From positions 62,001-126,000 of the forward strand of contig JXTB01000125.1 in NCBI GenBank assembly GCA_002914805.1: a stretch of DNA of 64,000 nt. Reading direction: 5' to 3'. The stretch's first letter is position 1; each line of letters starts with the position of its first letter. Shown here one piece after another: positions 22,336 through 35,340 of the stretch. The translations under genes were made by a program, and so were the position numbers. The notes below the pieces were generated by a model. It made no database searches, was not told where the DNA came from, and saw nothing but the letters and a program-made list of their open reading frames with translations. The DNA comes from Parasponia andersonii (Eukaryota; Streptophyta; Magnoliopsida; Rosales; Cannabaceae).

Positions 22336-24660
22336 CATAATATGTAACTCTATTGCAACCTATTGCAACCTCTCTTTATCTTCTCTCCAAGCCCTTCTGA
22401 TTAATTTTCTATTTACAAAAATATCATAGTGTAAATTGTCCTAAATATTTTTATATAATATTAGTTGAAAAATATTATTTTTTAACTCACCCCTAAAACT
22501 TACCTTATAAAGTAAAATGGTACGAAACTATGTCATAAATATTAACAAATCAATTACACAATTCAATTTTTGTAACTATATATAGAGTAATAAACTAAAT
22601 AAAATGATGTAATAAGGTTTTGAATTTATGCACTATTTTCATGTTGATATGGCGATTTTTTTAAAGACAAATCAATATTGGTGTATTTCTTTTTTATTTA
22701 TTTAGTGTTTTATTCTTATGAATTTCATTTTGTGTTTATGAGAAAATGAAATCAAATTTGTTGTCACTATTTTTAATTTTTCTTAATATTTTTATTGTTA
22801 TTTGTCTTCTTTTTTCTTTTTCATTTTTTTTGGTCTTTATCTTAATGGCAATTTCTATTCTTCTCTTTGACGGTTTTTCTTCTTTTTTTCTTTTAAAAAA
22901 ATGATATACTTTCAATGCAGAATAAAAAAAGTGTTTTTATTCAAAAAAAAATGTTCATGATGCTTTTGATTTTGATCTTTTCTTTTTCATAATATTCTTT
23001 AGGGGAAAAAAGAAAAAGTAAAAACTCATTGTATTTATATTTTTTGTTGACCATTTACTAGGAACAGTATATATCAATAATTAATATCTTAAGAATAAAA
23101 AATAGAGAAGACAAAATGTCAGCTTTTAAAAGCAAATTGATAATAAAGTATTAGGAGAGTGAGAAAAGAAATATTTCAAATATATTTACAAATGGGTGCT
23201 ATTATACTGAAAAGCTCAAAAGTATGTGAAAAGAAATGGAAGAAAATAAAATAAAATTTTATGAGAAGTCTATTTAGAACAGGGCGGAGAAAAGGAAAAG
23301 AAAAAAAGGTATGGCAATAGAGCTATCTACATAACATAGTATGAATAAATTTATTAACTACCCAAATCGCATTAATCATAAATAAAGTATTCGGTATTAT
23401 TTTAATTACTTAAAAGGGTTAACTGTACACACAAAAAATTTGACTTTTGACTTGAACTATATTATGTCTTTAAATTTAAAATTGTTTCAAACTATATTAT
23501 GTGTAAAAATGAGATGATTTGTGCTATTTATTTGAAGTTATTTCTAATAAAATTTATGTATTTGACAAGACAAATAAGCCATCATTAATTTGGATTCCGT
23601 GTTTAGCGATGAACCTTTACTTTAATTTATATATAGTATTTAGATATTTAAAGAGACTTTAAATGTGAGGAATAATTTTACGAAATTCAAAATTTAGGAT
23701 TTATTTTGAAAAAAGATTATTATTAGGGTGGATTTGTTGTCACTCATTTGTCTACTTTTTTTACCCTATTGTTAAAACTACTATATTAATTATAATTCAA
23801 AACTTAATTACTATTTAATATACCCCTTATTATTCCTACAATATTCTTTAATACACTTTTACGTTCTTTTCTCACCGTCACTCCCATTTCATTCCTAATC
23901 CATTTTCTCTGGCTTTTCCTTATGCCATATCTGCCACTCTTTTATCTTCCTTCTTTTCGTCTCTGTGCTTCTTATCTCTTTTCAACCTGAAAAACTCGGG
24001 ATCACGCCCTTTTTTGATAAGCGAGTTTTTAAAATTAACGTTTTAGCTTTATAGATGATGAGCAAGTAATGACAAGAAAAGTACTATGGCTTTTTTTTTT
24101 TCATGTTCCTTATTAAAGTTCGAGTCCTGTATCATAATCAATATATGTATATTAGTTGTAGAACTCTAAACGTAAATGTAAAAATATTATGAAAATTTTA
24201 AAGGAAATATTATCATAAAGAGGATTTTGTAATATATCAACCGTGGTTGAAAACCAAAACCACAATATAGAAATGGGTATATGGCCATAAAGATCTAGAC
24301 TGTCATATGTATGTATGCATCATGAGTATCATGAGTATAGAGTGAGAAAAAGCACTCATTATCTATTCGCGATCCTAATTTTCTAAAATATTCAATTCAA
24401 TATCAATGGTACAAGAACCTCTTATGAAGGATTACAAAGAACCTTAAGAAAAAATTGTTTACACGAGTGTGTAAAGAGATGTTTTTAAAACAACTTATAT
24501 ACTAAAGATGTGTGCATTGCAAACGGTGAATTAGGCGATAGATACAAATTGTTTCGGTAAACTTTGATCCCAGACCCCAGGCATGACCCATAAATGGGTT
24601 TTATGGCTGTTTCATCGTGATGACTTTTTATGGCTAAGCATAAAAGTTAAAAGACATTTT
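20226..24660. other. AT-rich non-genic stretch
   Basis: No gene can be supported. Contents: a pure TA microsatellite at 22299-22332, T-rich runs around 22680-22990, and at 21930-21990 a faint retroelement hint (TTGATATCAAAACC followed by an ATG reading LRRRCNDAREAPLE), which could be an LTR/PBS/gag-start remnant but is too weak to call. Confidence 0.45.
22299..22332. repeat. (TA)17 microsatellite
   Basis: Uninterrupted TA dinucleotide run of 34 bases. Confidence 0.95.
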
Positions 24661-24662
24661 AT

Positions 24663-24951
24663 AAGAGAAAAGCACATGATAGGATTAACTTGAACCCAAA
24701 TGATTTTTTTTTTCTTGTATATTTTTTCAAAAATGACATTTTTAAAAATATTAAAAGTGTTTTATGCTATAATCAAGAATTTCTTAATCACAAAAAAAAA
24801 TCCTAAATAAGGGGTTTTCGTGGTCAAAAAGCTTTGGACCTATGATTAAGAAGTCTTTGATACTTCTAAAAATATTCTTTTTAAAAAAATATACAAAAAA
24901 AAAAATCATTCCGGCAAAAGTTAGTCTAATCCATGTCAATTTCTCTTTTTT
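24663..24951. mobile_element. Foldback/MITE-like inverted repeat
   Basis: Two arms of roughly 90-130 bp. The left arm (AAGAGAAAAGCACATGATAGG... TGATTTTTTTTTTCTTGTAT) pairs imperfectly with the right arm read in reverse complement (AAAAGAGAAATTGACATGG... TGATTTTTTTTTTTTGTAT), with the turn near 24790. A transcript would fold into one long imperfect hairpin. No coding content. Confidence 0.6.
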
Positions 24952-25429
24952 ATGATATCACAAAATATATCAAAAGGGTCATAAGTTTCATAATTGTTGA
25001 GTTATACTTTACATCATCAATTTTATACTCATATTTTGAAACTAACAAATATATGATTAAGAAATAGTCTACTTAAGTGTATAGCAATTTAAATTGAATG
25101 GATCACAAAACATTCAAGATAAATTATAAAGAAAAGCTTGAATACAAAGTTCAATAATACTAGACTTAGACTAACAAAGATTAATTATTTAGTTCTTGTA
25201 TTTGAATATTTATTTATATATAATATGATCGAAATTGTTCATATTTTTTTATAAAATAGAAAATTTTCAAACTAATATAGTCCAACTAGTTTATCTCCAA
25301 TTAAAATTCGAAATTTATTTTACTCAAACTCTTAAATTGATTTATGAATTTTTATAGTATCAATATTTCATAAAAATAAATTTAAGAAGTTGCAATTTTG
25401 AAAAGAACTAAAAAAGATTTGAAATAAAA

Positions 25430-26335
25430 TTAAAACATGCTCTCTGGTGCTTTTGACAGACTGATTCTAGTTTTCGGTCTACTGATTCCTTGTTGAATTT
25501 TTAACAGATTTTTAAATTCGACCATTAGAACCGCATTTTCAACGGCTACTATTTTCGGTCGACCAAAAATGTACTTTCGGTCTACCGAAAATGACGGAAT
25601 ATCTATCAAACGGTCAAAATGGCTAATTTTCATTCAAGTCTATAAATAGAAGTTTTTCTAATACTTGAAACAACTTTTGAACATCTTTACATTGCTTATA
25701 TCATATCTTCAAGTTGTTCTAATCAATTTTTGTGATCCAAACTTTTAAATCCATATTTTCATAAAAATTATTTGAGTCAAACTAGATCATATCTTCACAT
25801 TTATTCTCTCTAAGTTTACTTTGTATCAATTATCTTTATTAGAGAGATTCTAGTTGAGTGTGTCAACAAACAAAAATCAAATTATAATTGTGAGATGAGG
25901 TTAATACTGATTCATAAACAACTCGGTTTAGGTGAAATTGACACTAGAGTCTAAACAATCCGAATTAGGTGTGATAGAGTCGGATTCAAGGGTATTGTAA
26001 AGGCACAAGTGTACTTAAGGAAAAATTATTCGTTATATATAAGAGTCGGTCAAACCCATTCTCTTGATCCAATAGTGGAAAACTCGAACCGGGTTGCTCA
26101 GAACCGAGGATGTAGACAAACTGTCGTGTTTATTGAAATTCGTAAAAATAGTGTTTGTATTTCTCCATCCATATCTCTTTCATTTATTTACTGTGAGCTT
26201 TTGCATGCTATTTAGCTATTTTTACTTGATATTATTATTACTTACATAATTTACTTGCTTATTTTGAAAAGTTTGTAAAAATTTTTAAAATCCAATTCAT
26301 CCCTCCTCTTGGGTTATTTATTCTTAAGCTAACAA
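25430..26335 (+). mobile_element. Ty1/copia-type LTR remnant
   Basis: The segment has features common in plant copia LTRs. It has paired TTTTCGGTC / GGTCGACC and GGTCTACCGAAAA words (25475-25600) and a downstream TATAAATAGAAG (25643). The 3' part runs through CCAATTCATCCCTCCTC-like wording to an end near CTAACA (about 26333). No PBS or gag follows, so a solo LTR or fragment. The subclass is uncertain. Confidence 0.5.
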
Positions 26336-27511
26336 TAAAGAGGTTTCTGATAAAGACAATAAATTCTTCAATCTTTCTTTTTTTATTTTTTAGAAATACA
26401 TTGTTCAAATAACATGTCTAAAAAGGAAAATTTTGTGAAATACACTTCCATATGTAGTTAGTTTTAGGAAAAAAAAAACCCTTCCAATAGTTTTTAAGTA
26501 ACTACTCTCCTTTAAAAAAAAGTGTAAAAGAATTTATATACCCTTAAGTTGAAAGCGTTCAATATAGTATTGAGTGCTAGACAAATGTGTCTAGTAACTC
26601 GAATGAAAAGAAAAATATTTGAACGTTAAGTACTAGACACGAGTGTCGAACGATGCTAGACAAAGTGCTTATATCTAGCTTGATCTAGACATATGATGGC
26701 ATAAGTATTAGGGCATTTCTGTCTTTAAAATAAAATTAAAACTGAAAAAAATATATTCACCAAAAACTTATTGAAAATAATGTAAATCTTAAAAAATATT
26801 TTGGAAAAGTAGTATTTTGCAAAGAACCTATTCGAAAAAATACGGATTGCGTTTAATTTTTATATGATAGAGGTTAATGATATTAATACCCTCTGAATTA
26901 TATCTAGTGTATTATTTTCACCCCTGAATTTTCAACTTACACAATAATACTCCATAAATTGTATAATGAGAAATTATTACTAAAATACCCTTTGTTTTGG
27001 AAAAATATGAAAAAAAAACTTTGTATTTTTTGAACTTCAAAATAAGTACCTTCTATTTAACAAAAATTATCATTAAAATATCCTCTGTTTTAAAAATGTG
27101 TGAAAAAAAATCTTTGTATATTGAAAATTCAAAATAAATGCATTCTATTTAAATTATCATATCATTTATTATCTTTGACCAGTCAAATACTTTAAAAAAA
27201 TTAGTAAAATTAACATTTTACCCCTTATTATATTAATTTAAGGTATACACAATACTTAAAATGAAGGAATAAAGAATACATACGGTCTAAAACAAAACTT
27301 TCCCTCTATAGTTGCAATACAAGTCTAAACAAGAAAACAAAAACATCTAAAATTTTTGGAAATTTTTGTCACTTCCAAAATTGTCAAATATTTTAAATTT
27401 TTTTCTTTTCTAAATTTTTGCCATAACAACATATAGAAGAATTTTTTTTAAGAGATTTTATACCATTTGTATTTTCTCTCTTTTCATTTTCAAGTATTAA
27501 TGTGTTTCTAA
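26336..27511. other. AT-rich spacer with a 93-bp tandem duplication
   Basis: No gene seen. At 26971-27151 two diverged copies of a segment of about 93 bp lie head to tail (AAATTATTACTAAAATACCC against AAATTATCATTAAAATATCC). A short perfect stem, CTAGACA-AATG-TGTCTAG, lies near 26580. Confidence 0.5.
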
Positions 27512-27694
27512 AATAATATAATCGACACCACTAAGATCAACCAGGTTTGGCAAGCAGGTCCAATTTCGGGTACCACGCTTGGACAACATGGTACTACCAA
27601 TAGTGTTAATTTGAACTCTAAGTCCGCTTTAGATCTGGTTTTGGGTCAATCTCAGTCCGGTGGAGGAAGCATCTCCAATCTTAGAAAACGAAAC
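27512..27694 (+). pseudogene. Orphan exon of a cytochrome b561/DOMON-domain gene
   Basis: An open stretch of 61 codons ending exactly at a consensus splice donor (AAC|GTAAGT at 27695). Its translation, with NQVWQAGPISGTTLGQH, NLNSKSALDLVLGQ and LRKRN, resembles the end of the DOMON domain and the linker found in plant plasma-membrane cytochrome b561/DOMON proteins, which carry electrons across the membrane. The upstream rest of DOMON and the downstream b561 exon (normally starting near 'IHG.LNA.SWG') are not found nearby, so this is a gene fragment, either a relic or captured by a transposon. Confidence 0.55.
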
Positions 27695-30600
27695 GTAAGT
27701 GATAATTCTTTTTAAGTCAAATAATTTTTTTTTATATTGCTTCTTTAAACTTTGCATAGGTTTCTAATCAAAACTTTGGTTTTGTGTGTTAAGTTTTTGC
27801 CGTTTTTGTAGTGTTGCTCTGTTCTGACTCTGTTTTTTAAGTTCTTGTTGCTCTGTTCTAACTCTGTTTATTCGTTCCTTCTTTGTCTATAGTTGATTTA
27901 TTTATTCGTTTACAGTTTATTTATTTAATTATATGTTATCCTTAATAAATTCCCTTTTTGGAGGAGTATTCATTCAAAAATAGATGAATAAAAAATAAAA
28001 TAATGACAGTAATATGTCATCCTTAAGAACTTTTTTAATTCTCTCTTTTCAAATTTATAATCAACAATCTTTTTCCTAGAGTTTTCTCTCTTGTTAAAAA
28101 TAATCGTTATTTAGTTATTTCAATATTGTTGTCCATAGTATTGATAATGAAACAAATACTTTTGTCCTTTCAAGAAACAAAAAATTTATTTAGTACTGAT
28201 GTCTATAAGGCTTTTCAAATTTTTATAAAACTCACTTTTCTTTTTTTGTCCTATTAAAATATCTAAAAATAAAAATAATTTTATCGATACACAATTTATT
28301 TTATTTAATTCCATTCTAGTTTTAATTGTAATTTCAACCAAATAATTATTATCAATCATAATTCTTTTTCATATTCCATTTTTTTATTATTTCATTATTA
28401 TTTTAATTTTAATTCTATTTCGTTATTATTTCCATTAGTTTCTCGTTCCTTCGTCTTATCTTAACTTAAAATTAAATTGATCGAAAAAATGGGATTCCAT
28501 CCTAATCAGAAGTAGAACCACGAATATGGACGTTCACAAGGAAAACTCTCCATCTTCGATAACAATTTTTTCTTCAAAAGTAAAGAATAGATCCACAAGA
28601 TACTTATTTGAAATCGAATACATAGACCCAATTTAGGTTCTTCTAACATTTGAAATCCTCTCAGCCCAAAGTTAGAAGACGGCATTTTCTTATAATTTTG
28701 CATCCTTGAATTACCGTACAATTGAGTTACTAAAAATACAAAGACAAGTTTCAGTTTCTTTTTACTTTGTACTTTTTTTTTTTCGTAAAACAAAAAAAAT
28801 ATATATAATTTGGCTGTTTAGATTTTTTCCCCAAAACCAAACACCATGGATTTTTTTTCTTTTAAAGAAAACCAGTTTGAATCGTTTTTCGGTCTTCTAA
28901 CTTTAATAGGAGGAGAGTGAAGATTTTGGCGATGGCTGTCAGTGCTGGCTGGTACCAGAGGTAGAGAGGAACGTTAGGATGAGCAAAAGAGACGATTGGG
29001 ATAGAGAAAAGGCAGTAAAGGAGAGGAGAGAGAGAGAGAGCCATTAATTTATCATTATTAGAACGAGATCTACGCAATCAAACGTAGTCTTACTCAGAGT
29101 CTGAACGACAAAGTTATAAAGATTGCTTAAAGTCAAAGGAAATTATCTAATTGTTCTTCCTCTCAACTTTCTTAATGATCCAATCAGTAACGCATTGTGT
29201 GCTACACTCTCTTAAGGGAAAAAAAAAAAAGAACTTCTTAGTAGGGAAAGATAATATACCAAATACTACAATTAAATACATGATCAACTATCGATAATTA
29301 TCGATAAGATAGAAAAGATTGTGTGGTTTACGACATTCAATACATTTTTTTCACTAATCTAAGTATCCTACTAAACAATTAAATTATCGACAAAATAGTT
29401 TAATTACCTGTATAAACCTTATTCTTAATTGTTATTAATTATGGGAGAATAAATAACAATAATCACAATTTTTTCATTAATAAGCAAGTGTAAAAGAGTA
29501 ATCAAAATTTGTTCACAATATCACAAAATTCAAATATGGCCAATCATGCATTGACATTGTCAAATAATAACCATCACAAAAATGTACAAAAATTGAACAA
29601 TAACAAATCACAAATTATCTATATAATATGCAAAAATTTATTTGTCATTTACAATAAATTTTTAAAGAATAAAAAGTGATATATAATAATAAGATATGAC
29701 ATAAAAAATGTGCCCAAAATTGGCCAAAAGTAAGAATATAATAATTAATGAAACTATAATTGATAATTTAACATACTTAGACTCGCGATATGTGAACACG
29801 TAAGCATTCACGATTGTCATAATCTCACAATTAATTATACAACATAATATGAAAATTTTCAAAAATGAAATTTGAAGCATAAAATTATCAAAATATGCAT
29901 ATAACCATGTGTAATATTAAATTACCAATGTTTATATATAGATAAAAATAATATTTACATATAACTAAAAATAGCACAAGATTACCAAAATACGCATTTA
30001 AAGATTACCAAAATATGCATATAATTATGCATAGGAATTAAATTAATTTAAATTGTGAGATATATTATTTTAAATTTTTTTTAAAATATGTGTGATAATG
30101 TAATAAAATATTTTATAGTCACTAAAACTAACAAATAATTACATAAATAATTAGAAAATGGAAACTAGGGCAAAATGGCAAAAATTGCGAGCGAAGAGGA
30201 CCACATACAACCCCTTACGTGCCATTGAAGAGTGAGTTTTTTTTTTGTTCTGTTTTTTTTTTAATTATAAGATCAGATAATAACATGTCCTTTTTGGTCA
30301 TAGGTGCTAAAAAGGACATGTCATTTTTCTCACAAAATTACTAATGTCTACTCTTTCAAACGACTTGTCGTTTTTCTTCGTCCTTGATTTATGACTGGAT
30401 GTACTCGACCCAGTTTGAGCCAGTTCGACTTGACCAGCCAAAACTTGGCCTCTGGTGTTCCATTTTTGAGGATTTGAAAGGAGTTTTGATCTAAATTTTA
30501 TTTTTATTTGCTTTATGGTATTTATTTGGCCTAATAAGACTTAAATTTTCGTGTTTTTGGAAACCCATTTTCACAATTGTTAAAGCTTTAAAAAGTCGTG

Positions 30601-31143
30601 AAAATGGTCAAATAAATCCCTAAAACTTAACTGAAATATGACCCACAACTCATATCCAAGATTTCTAAGCTCAACATATCATCAATTTGAGCAAAAATTG
30701 GATTTTTTTAATTAAAAAATAGGTATAAAACCCACGAAAATCGGAAAAAATTGTTAAAAAATTTGACAACCTCCAATTGTTAAAAATAATAAGCATATTT
30801 GATGAGTAAATCAATAAATTAAAACTCACATTAATAATTCACATAGTTCTTCACCAAAATCAATGAAATCAATATTACCATGTGTAATTGAGTCATATCA
30901 ATTAATACAGACAAATTAGAGATTTTACCTTAAATACTTTCTAAGATTTTGAGCCTTTCATCTTCTCCAATGTCATCCTAGAAGATCAACAAAAAATAGG
31001 TGCAAGGGGTTTCATGGCTCTCATCTCTTCACCTTATCATTCCCTCTACACTGACACGCACTACTCACAACTAGTTACCACTAATTCAAACTATACCCCT
31101 TAATATCACCAAAAAAAGGGCTTCATTCATGGGCTAGTACGTG
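27695..31143. other. AT-rich non-genic stretch
   Basis: No supportable gene. Several T- and A-runs. A GA microsatellite lies near 29025-29040. Two adjacent short perfect hairpins lie at 30283-30321 and 30358-30373. Confidence 0.45.
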
Positions 31144-31609
31144 GGGAAAAGTTATAAATACCTGTTTTCAAAATTATATTTTCATAAATACTTATTTTTA
31201 TTTTTATTTTATAAATACTTATTTTTATATATGTTTTTCAAAAAATGTAAACTATTATTATTTTACACATGAAATGTATACCATAATATATATTTCATGC
31301 ATTAAATTTATACCGTATTCTGAATAAAAATTATACTCAAAATTAGTACACATTTTAAAATGTATACTATAGGTCAAATTTATAATGAAAAATGTAAACT
31401 GTGGTAAATATTTACATTTTAAATGTATATTGTTCATATTTTACACATGAAATATGTACCTCATAAATAAAATTTACATTATAAATATGGACCTCTTATA
31501 TTTTGCATATAAAATATGAACCATAACAATGGATAATTTTTAAAGAAAAATAAAAAATAAGTATTAATCAAAATAAGTTTTAAAAACGAGTACTAGGCAT
31601 AATTTTTCT
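31144..31609 (+). mobile_element. Mutator-type MITE, copy 3
   Basis: Starts GGGAAAAGTTATAAATACC and ends ACTAGGCATAATTTTTCT. It aligns with copy 1 (18680-19132) throughout, for example TTAGTACACATTTTAAAATG and TTACATTTTAAATGTATA. The flanks AGTACGTG and ATTATGTG agree at 6 of 8 positions, possibly a decayed target duplication. Noncoding. Confidence 0.72.
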
Positions 31610-32800
31610 ATTATGTGTGTCTCTATAGACGGAGACTTTAGCCCAATAAGTTGACTAACCTCAGTAAAAAGACGTAACCTACGGACTGAAGCTAATTAGT
31701 TAGCCAATATTCATTCTATTATGATCCAATTAGTAATATCATGCATGATTAATACAATCATATAATTATCTATAACATGCTTTAATTATAACATAATCGT
31801 GAGATGTTAGTAATTATGTTAGTCTATATAAACTATTCCAAAACAACATACTTTTTAAAACTAAAAAAAAAAGTGAGTTGAGTTGGTTTTGAAATATAGG
31901 ATGACAAATCTTTCGCAAAGATTGATATTCATTGTTATAGATTTTTCCAATTTTAAAACTCACAAGTTTCAAATTTAGAAGAAACTCATATAAATAATAC
32001 ACAAAAATAATAAAAAAAAAACTTAAATTCACGTAAATTTAGAATCAAATGGGACAAATGATCGTAAATCTAAATCTAAATAAATAAAAAAAAATACCTT
32101 CACCCGTTGGAGGATTATTAAACAAATTAAGAAAAAAGAGGATGATAGCCGAAAGATCACGAGGATCTGCTGGTAGAATGCGCATCTTAGATAAAACGGA
32201 TTTATTGAGTGAAAAGGAAAACTTTAAGAGGCTATTATTATTATAGATTTAATTCAACGGTTTCCCATATCCCTCATGAAGACATAAACCATATAATATT
32301 GTACCACTAGCAACTACATCAAGAACAGCTTCTTGTCCAACTAATTAAAAGGAAAATTCCTTCACAAAAAAATATAACTAAAAATTTTGTAATACCATTA
32401 ACCCAAAAAAAAACCCTCAAAAATTCAATACCAAGTCCCAACAACAAAAGCAAATCCTAATTGTGATAACTTATGATCGATTAAATGAGATATCATATGA
32501 TTTCCTTCTATATTAAAAATACATTAGTAATTAAAAGGGAAAAAGTGTAGATCCCTTGAAAAAAAAAAATAGAATCAATAATGAATTAGTGAGTCAGGTT
32601 TATGTATATTCTTCAGGGACTCTGGATTTTAGAATTTAAAAAAAAAAAGATAATGGTGAATATAAATTCCATTTTCTTAGTCTTGGGAGATTCCGGGATC
32701 CTATGTTATAGCTGTACATATACGTATATAATACTTTGTATAGAAGTTTCCGCCACTTGCTTCCCTCTTTCATAGGAAATTTATCGGTGTCAATAGACTT
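31610..32800. other. Upstream region of the glutamine synthetase gene
   Basis: No coding content. This is the likely distal promoter of the gene at 32922, but I recognise no specific element beyond the TATA-like site listed separately. Confidence 0.5.
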
Positions 32801-32807
32801 TTTCTCC

Positions 32808-32921
32808 TATATATATATATAATTATAACACTAGTAATAGTACACACTACAACCAATCACACCCACTCTCTCTCTCTCTCCTCCAACCTCTCTGCTCTGC
32901 TTCTCTCTCCTGAAACTAGCC
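32808..32921 (+). promoter_or_regulatory. TATA-like box and CT-rich 5' leader of GS1
   Basis: A TATATATATATAATTATA stretch (32808-32828) lies about 95-115 bases before the start codon. It is followed by a pyrimidine-rich leader with (CT)n at about 32868-32881 and repeated CTCTC up to the ATG at 32922. CT-rich 5' leaders are common in highly expressed plant genes. The actual transcription start cannot be read from sequence. Confidence 0.55.
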
Positions 32922-33538
32922 ATGTCTCTCCTCTCTGATCTCACCAACATAAACCTCTCAGACTCAACTGAGAAGATCATCGCTGAGTATATATGGTTAG
33001 TACTCTCTCTCTTCTTGTTTTTTATTTATTTTTTATTTTTTATTTCTTATTTCTTCATGTAATATATAGTTATGAATATTAATGGTAACATATGCTTGCT
33101 ATTCTTTACTTTAGAATAATAAACCAAATTTTCTTAACTTTTTGTTTTCCACTTCCAGGATCGGTGGATCTGGTTTGGACATCAGAAGCAAAGCAAGGGT
33201 TAGATTTTTCTCTTTTTTCTTTTGCATTTTTCTTTAAATTACAATTTTCCATATCTACAACCCCAAAATCATTGCTTTGTTATCTTAATTGCAAGTGTAC
33301 TTTTTTATTCTATTGTTATTTATTTTGTTTGAGGTTGAAGCATTTGGTTTAATAATTAACTTATTCTAATGAATAATTCTACACAATTAGTAGTCGATAT
33401 TTTTGTCATTACCTCATTGTGTTTTTTTTTTCGGTGGGTATTCTAGATCCTTAACTTTTCCAGTCCAAAAATACCGTTTTAGTCCTCATTTCGATTGCGA
33501 TTTTTATCTGGGTATCACAGTTTTTACATTTCGTAGGC

Positions 33539-33581
<43 letters not shown>

Positions 33582-35305
33582 TTAAGAAAAAAAAATTAAA
33601 TTATATAATTATATTTACAGACCCTGCCAAAACCAGAGTTAGACCCAGCAAAGCTCCCAAAGTGGAACTACGACGGTTCCAGCACAGACCAAGCCCCTGG
33701 GAATGACAGTGAGGTTATCTTATAGTACGTATCCGTACTAACCACATGACCATATAATTTGATTACCGTACTAACCACATGACCATATAATTTGATTAAA
33801 CGCATTTTATCTTTGTTTAATATAAGCCGTTAGATTCGCTTACTTTTGTTGTTGTTGTGGTTGTTGATTGTTTTGGTTGGGACTTTGACCGGATCAGTCC
33901 TCAAGCGGTGTTCAAGGATCCATTCAGGAGAGGAAATAACATCCTGGTGAGAAAACGAATGAAAATCTTTCTTTTGACACATGATTTTTTTTTTTTTTTT
34001 TTTTTTATGAGTTTTGACACATGAATCATCATACTCTCTTTCCCTCCACTTTCTTATCGGTGCGTGTGCATCTAGTAAAACTCAAAAAGTCAAGGGGTAA
34101 TTCAGTCTTTTCGTTAAAAATTAGGTTATTTGCGACGCTTACACGCCAGCTGGCGAGCCAATTCCTACCAACAAAAGACACAGTGCCGCCAAGATATTCA
34201 GTCACCCTGATGTCGTTGCTGAGGAGCCTTGGTAATAATTTTATTTATCGTTCTTTTTTGTTTTTGACAGCATGTTTTATTTATTGTTTTGCAAGTACGG
34301 AAAAAAGTGCCTCTTATTTTTCCTGTTTATCTATTCATTTATCTAAGGAATCGACATAACTTCACGGGGCCCACCAAACATAAAGTGACAAAAATGCCAC
34401 TACAAGTGTTTTTTTTTTCCCTCCTTGAAGTGCGGGGTCGCTCATCTTGGTCTAAAGTATCCATATTTTGATTTAAATAAGAAAAGAAACTTTTCCTTTC
34501 TCAATTTTCTCTTTTTTTTTTTTTGTAGGATTAGGAATCTTAAGCAAGTGGGTGGGTTGGATGAATTGAGTTAGGTGGGTTTCTGGGTCGGTATCATGTG
34601 ATTCTTTTTAAAGGTTTAACTTGATTCAAAAGTTATCTGCGGAAAGTTTTGTACAGTTAATTATTCGTTTGACTTAGACTTAAACAATCTTTTGTCCAAT
34701 TATTTGTGATATTTTAGGGAGACGTGTAGACCTTACCACATTTTGATGTTGATTGATTAACATGAATCTGTTCTATTGATTAAATTAATTGTGTAACCTA
34801 ATTCCCAAAGGGTTGAAAAACATATGCTACGTTTGGTGGAGCTCATAGACTAGTGTATGGCGAGTAGTGTCAAAATACATCCCTCATCACGCATTGGTCA
34901 AATGAGTATTGGTCAAATATGAGAAGCATTATTTAGATTCAATATTGAAAACTTGATTATCTTGATGGAATATTCTAATTTTCACACGATTATTTTACTC
35001 ATGTATAAAACTTGATGTAAAATGGTCTCCATTACAATTAAGAATGTGAGTCAGTCCTTTTGGAGCCAATGAGAGTGTAGCCTTTAGTAAATTGTTGGAG
35101 CCAATGAGACTGTAGCCTTTAGTAAATTCTTGTCAATTAATGGTTTAAGTTAATATTCCATTTGGCCCTTTAGATTATGTCTTAAGGTTTTAGTTTTGGG
35201 ATGGTAGACTCAAACCAGGGACAATTATCTCTCTTACCTTTATACAGGAACTACTTAGAAATTTATTCAGTTACTGGAAAGACTGCAAAAATCGTTTTCT
35301 ATAAC

Positions 35306-35340
<35 letters not shown>

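Noticed and set aside
28506..29077. Minus-strand frames of 71-95 codons that might be membrane protein exons, considered as the missing b561 part
   Set aside because: No similarity to the b561 histidine-containing helices, wrong strand relative to the DOMON exon, and AT-rich composition.
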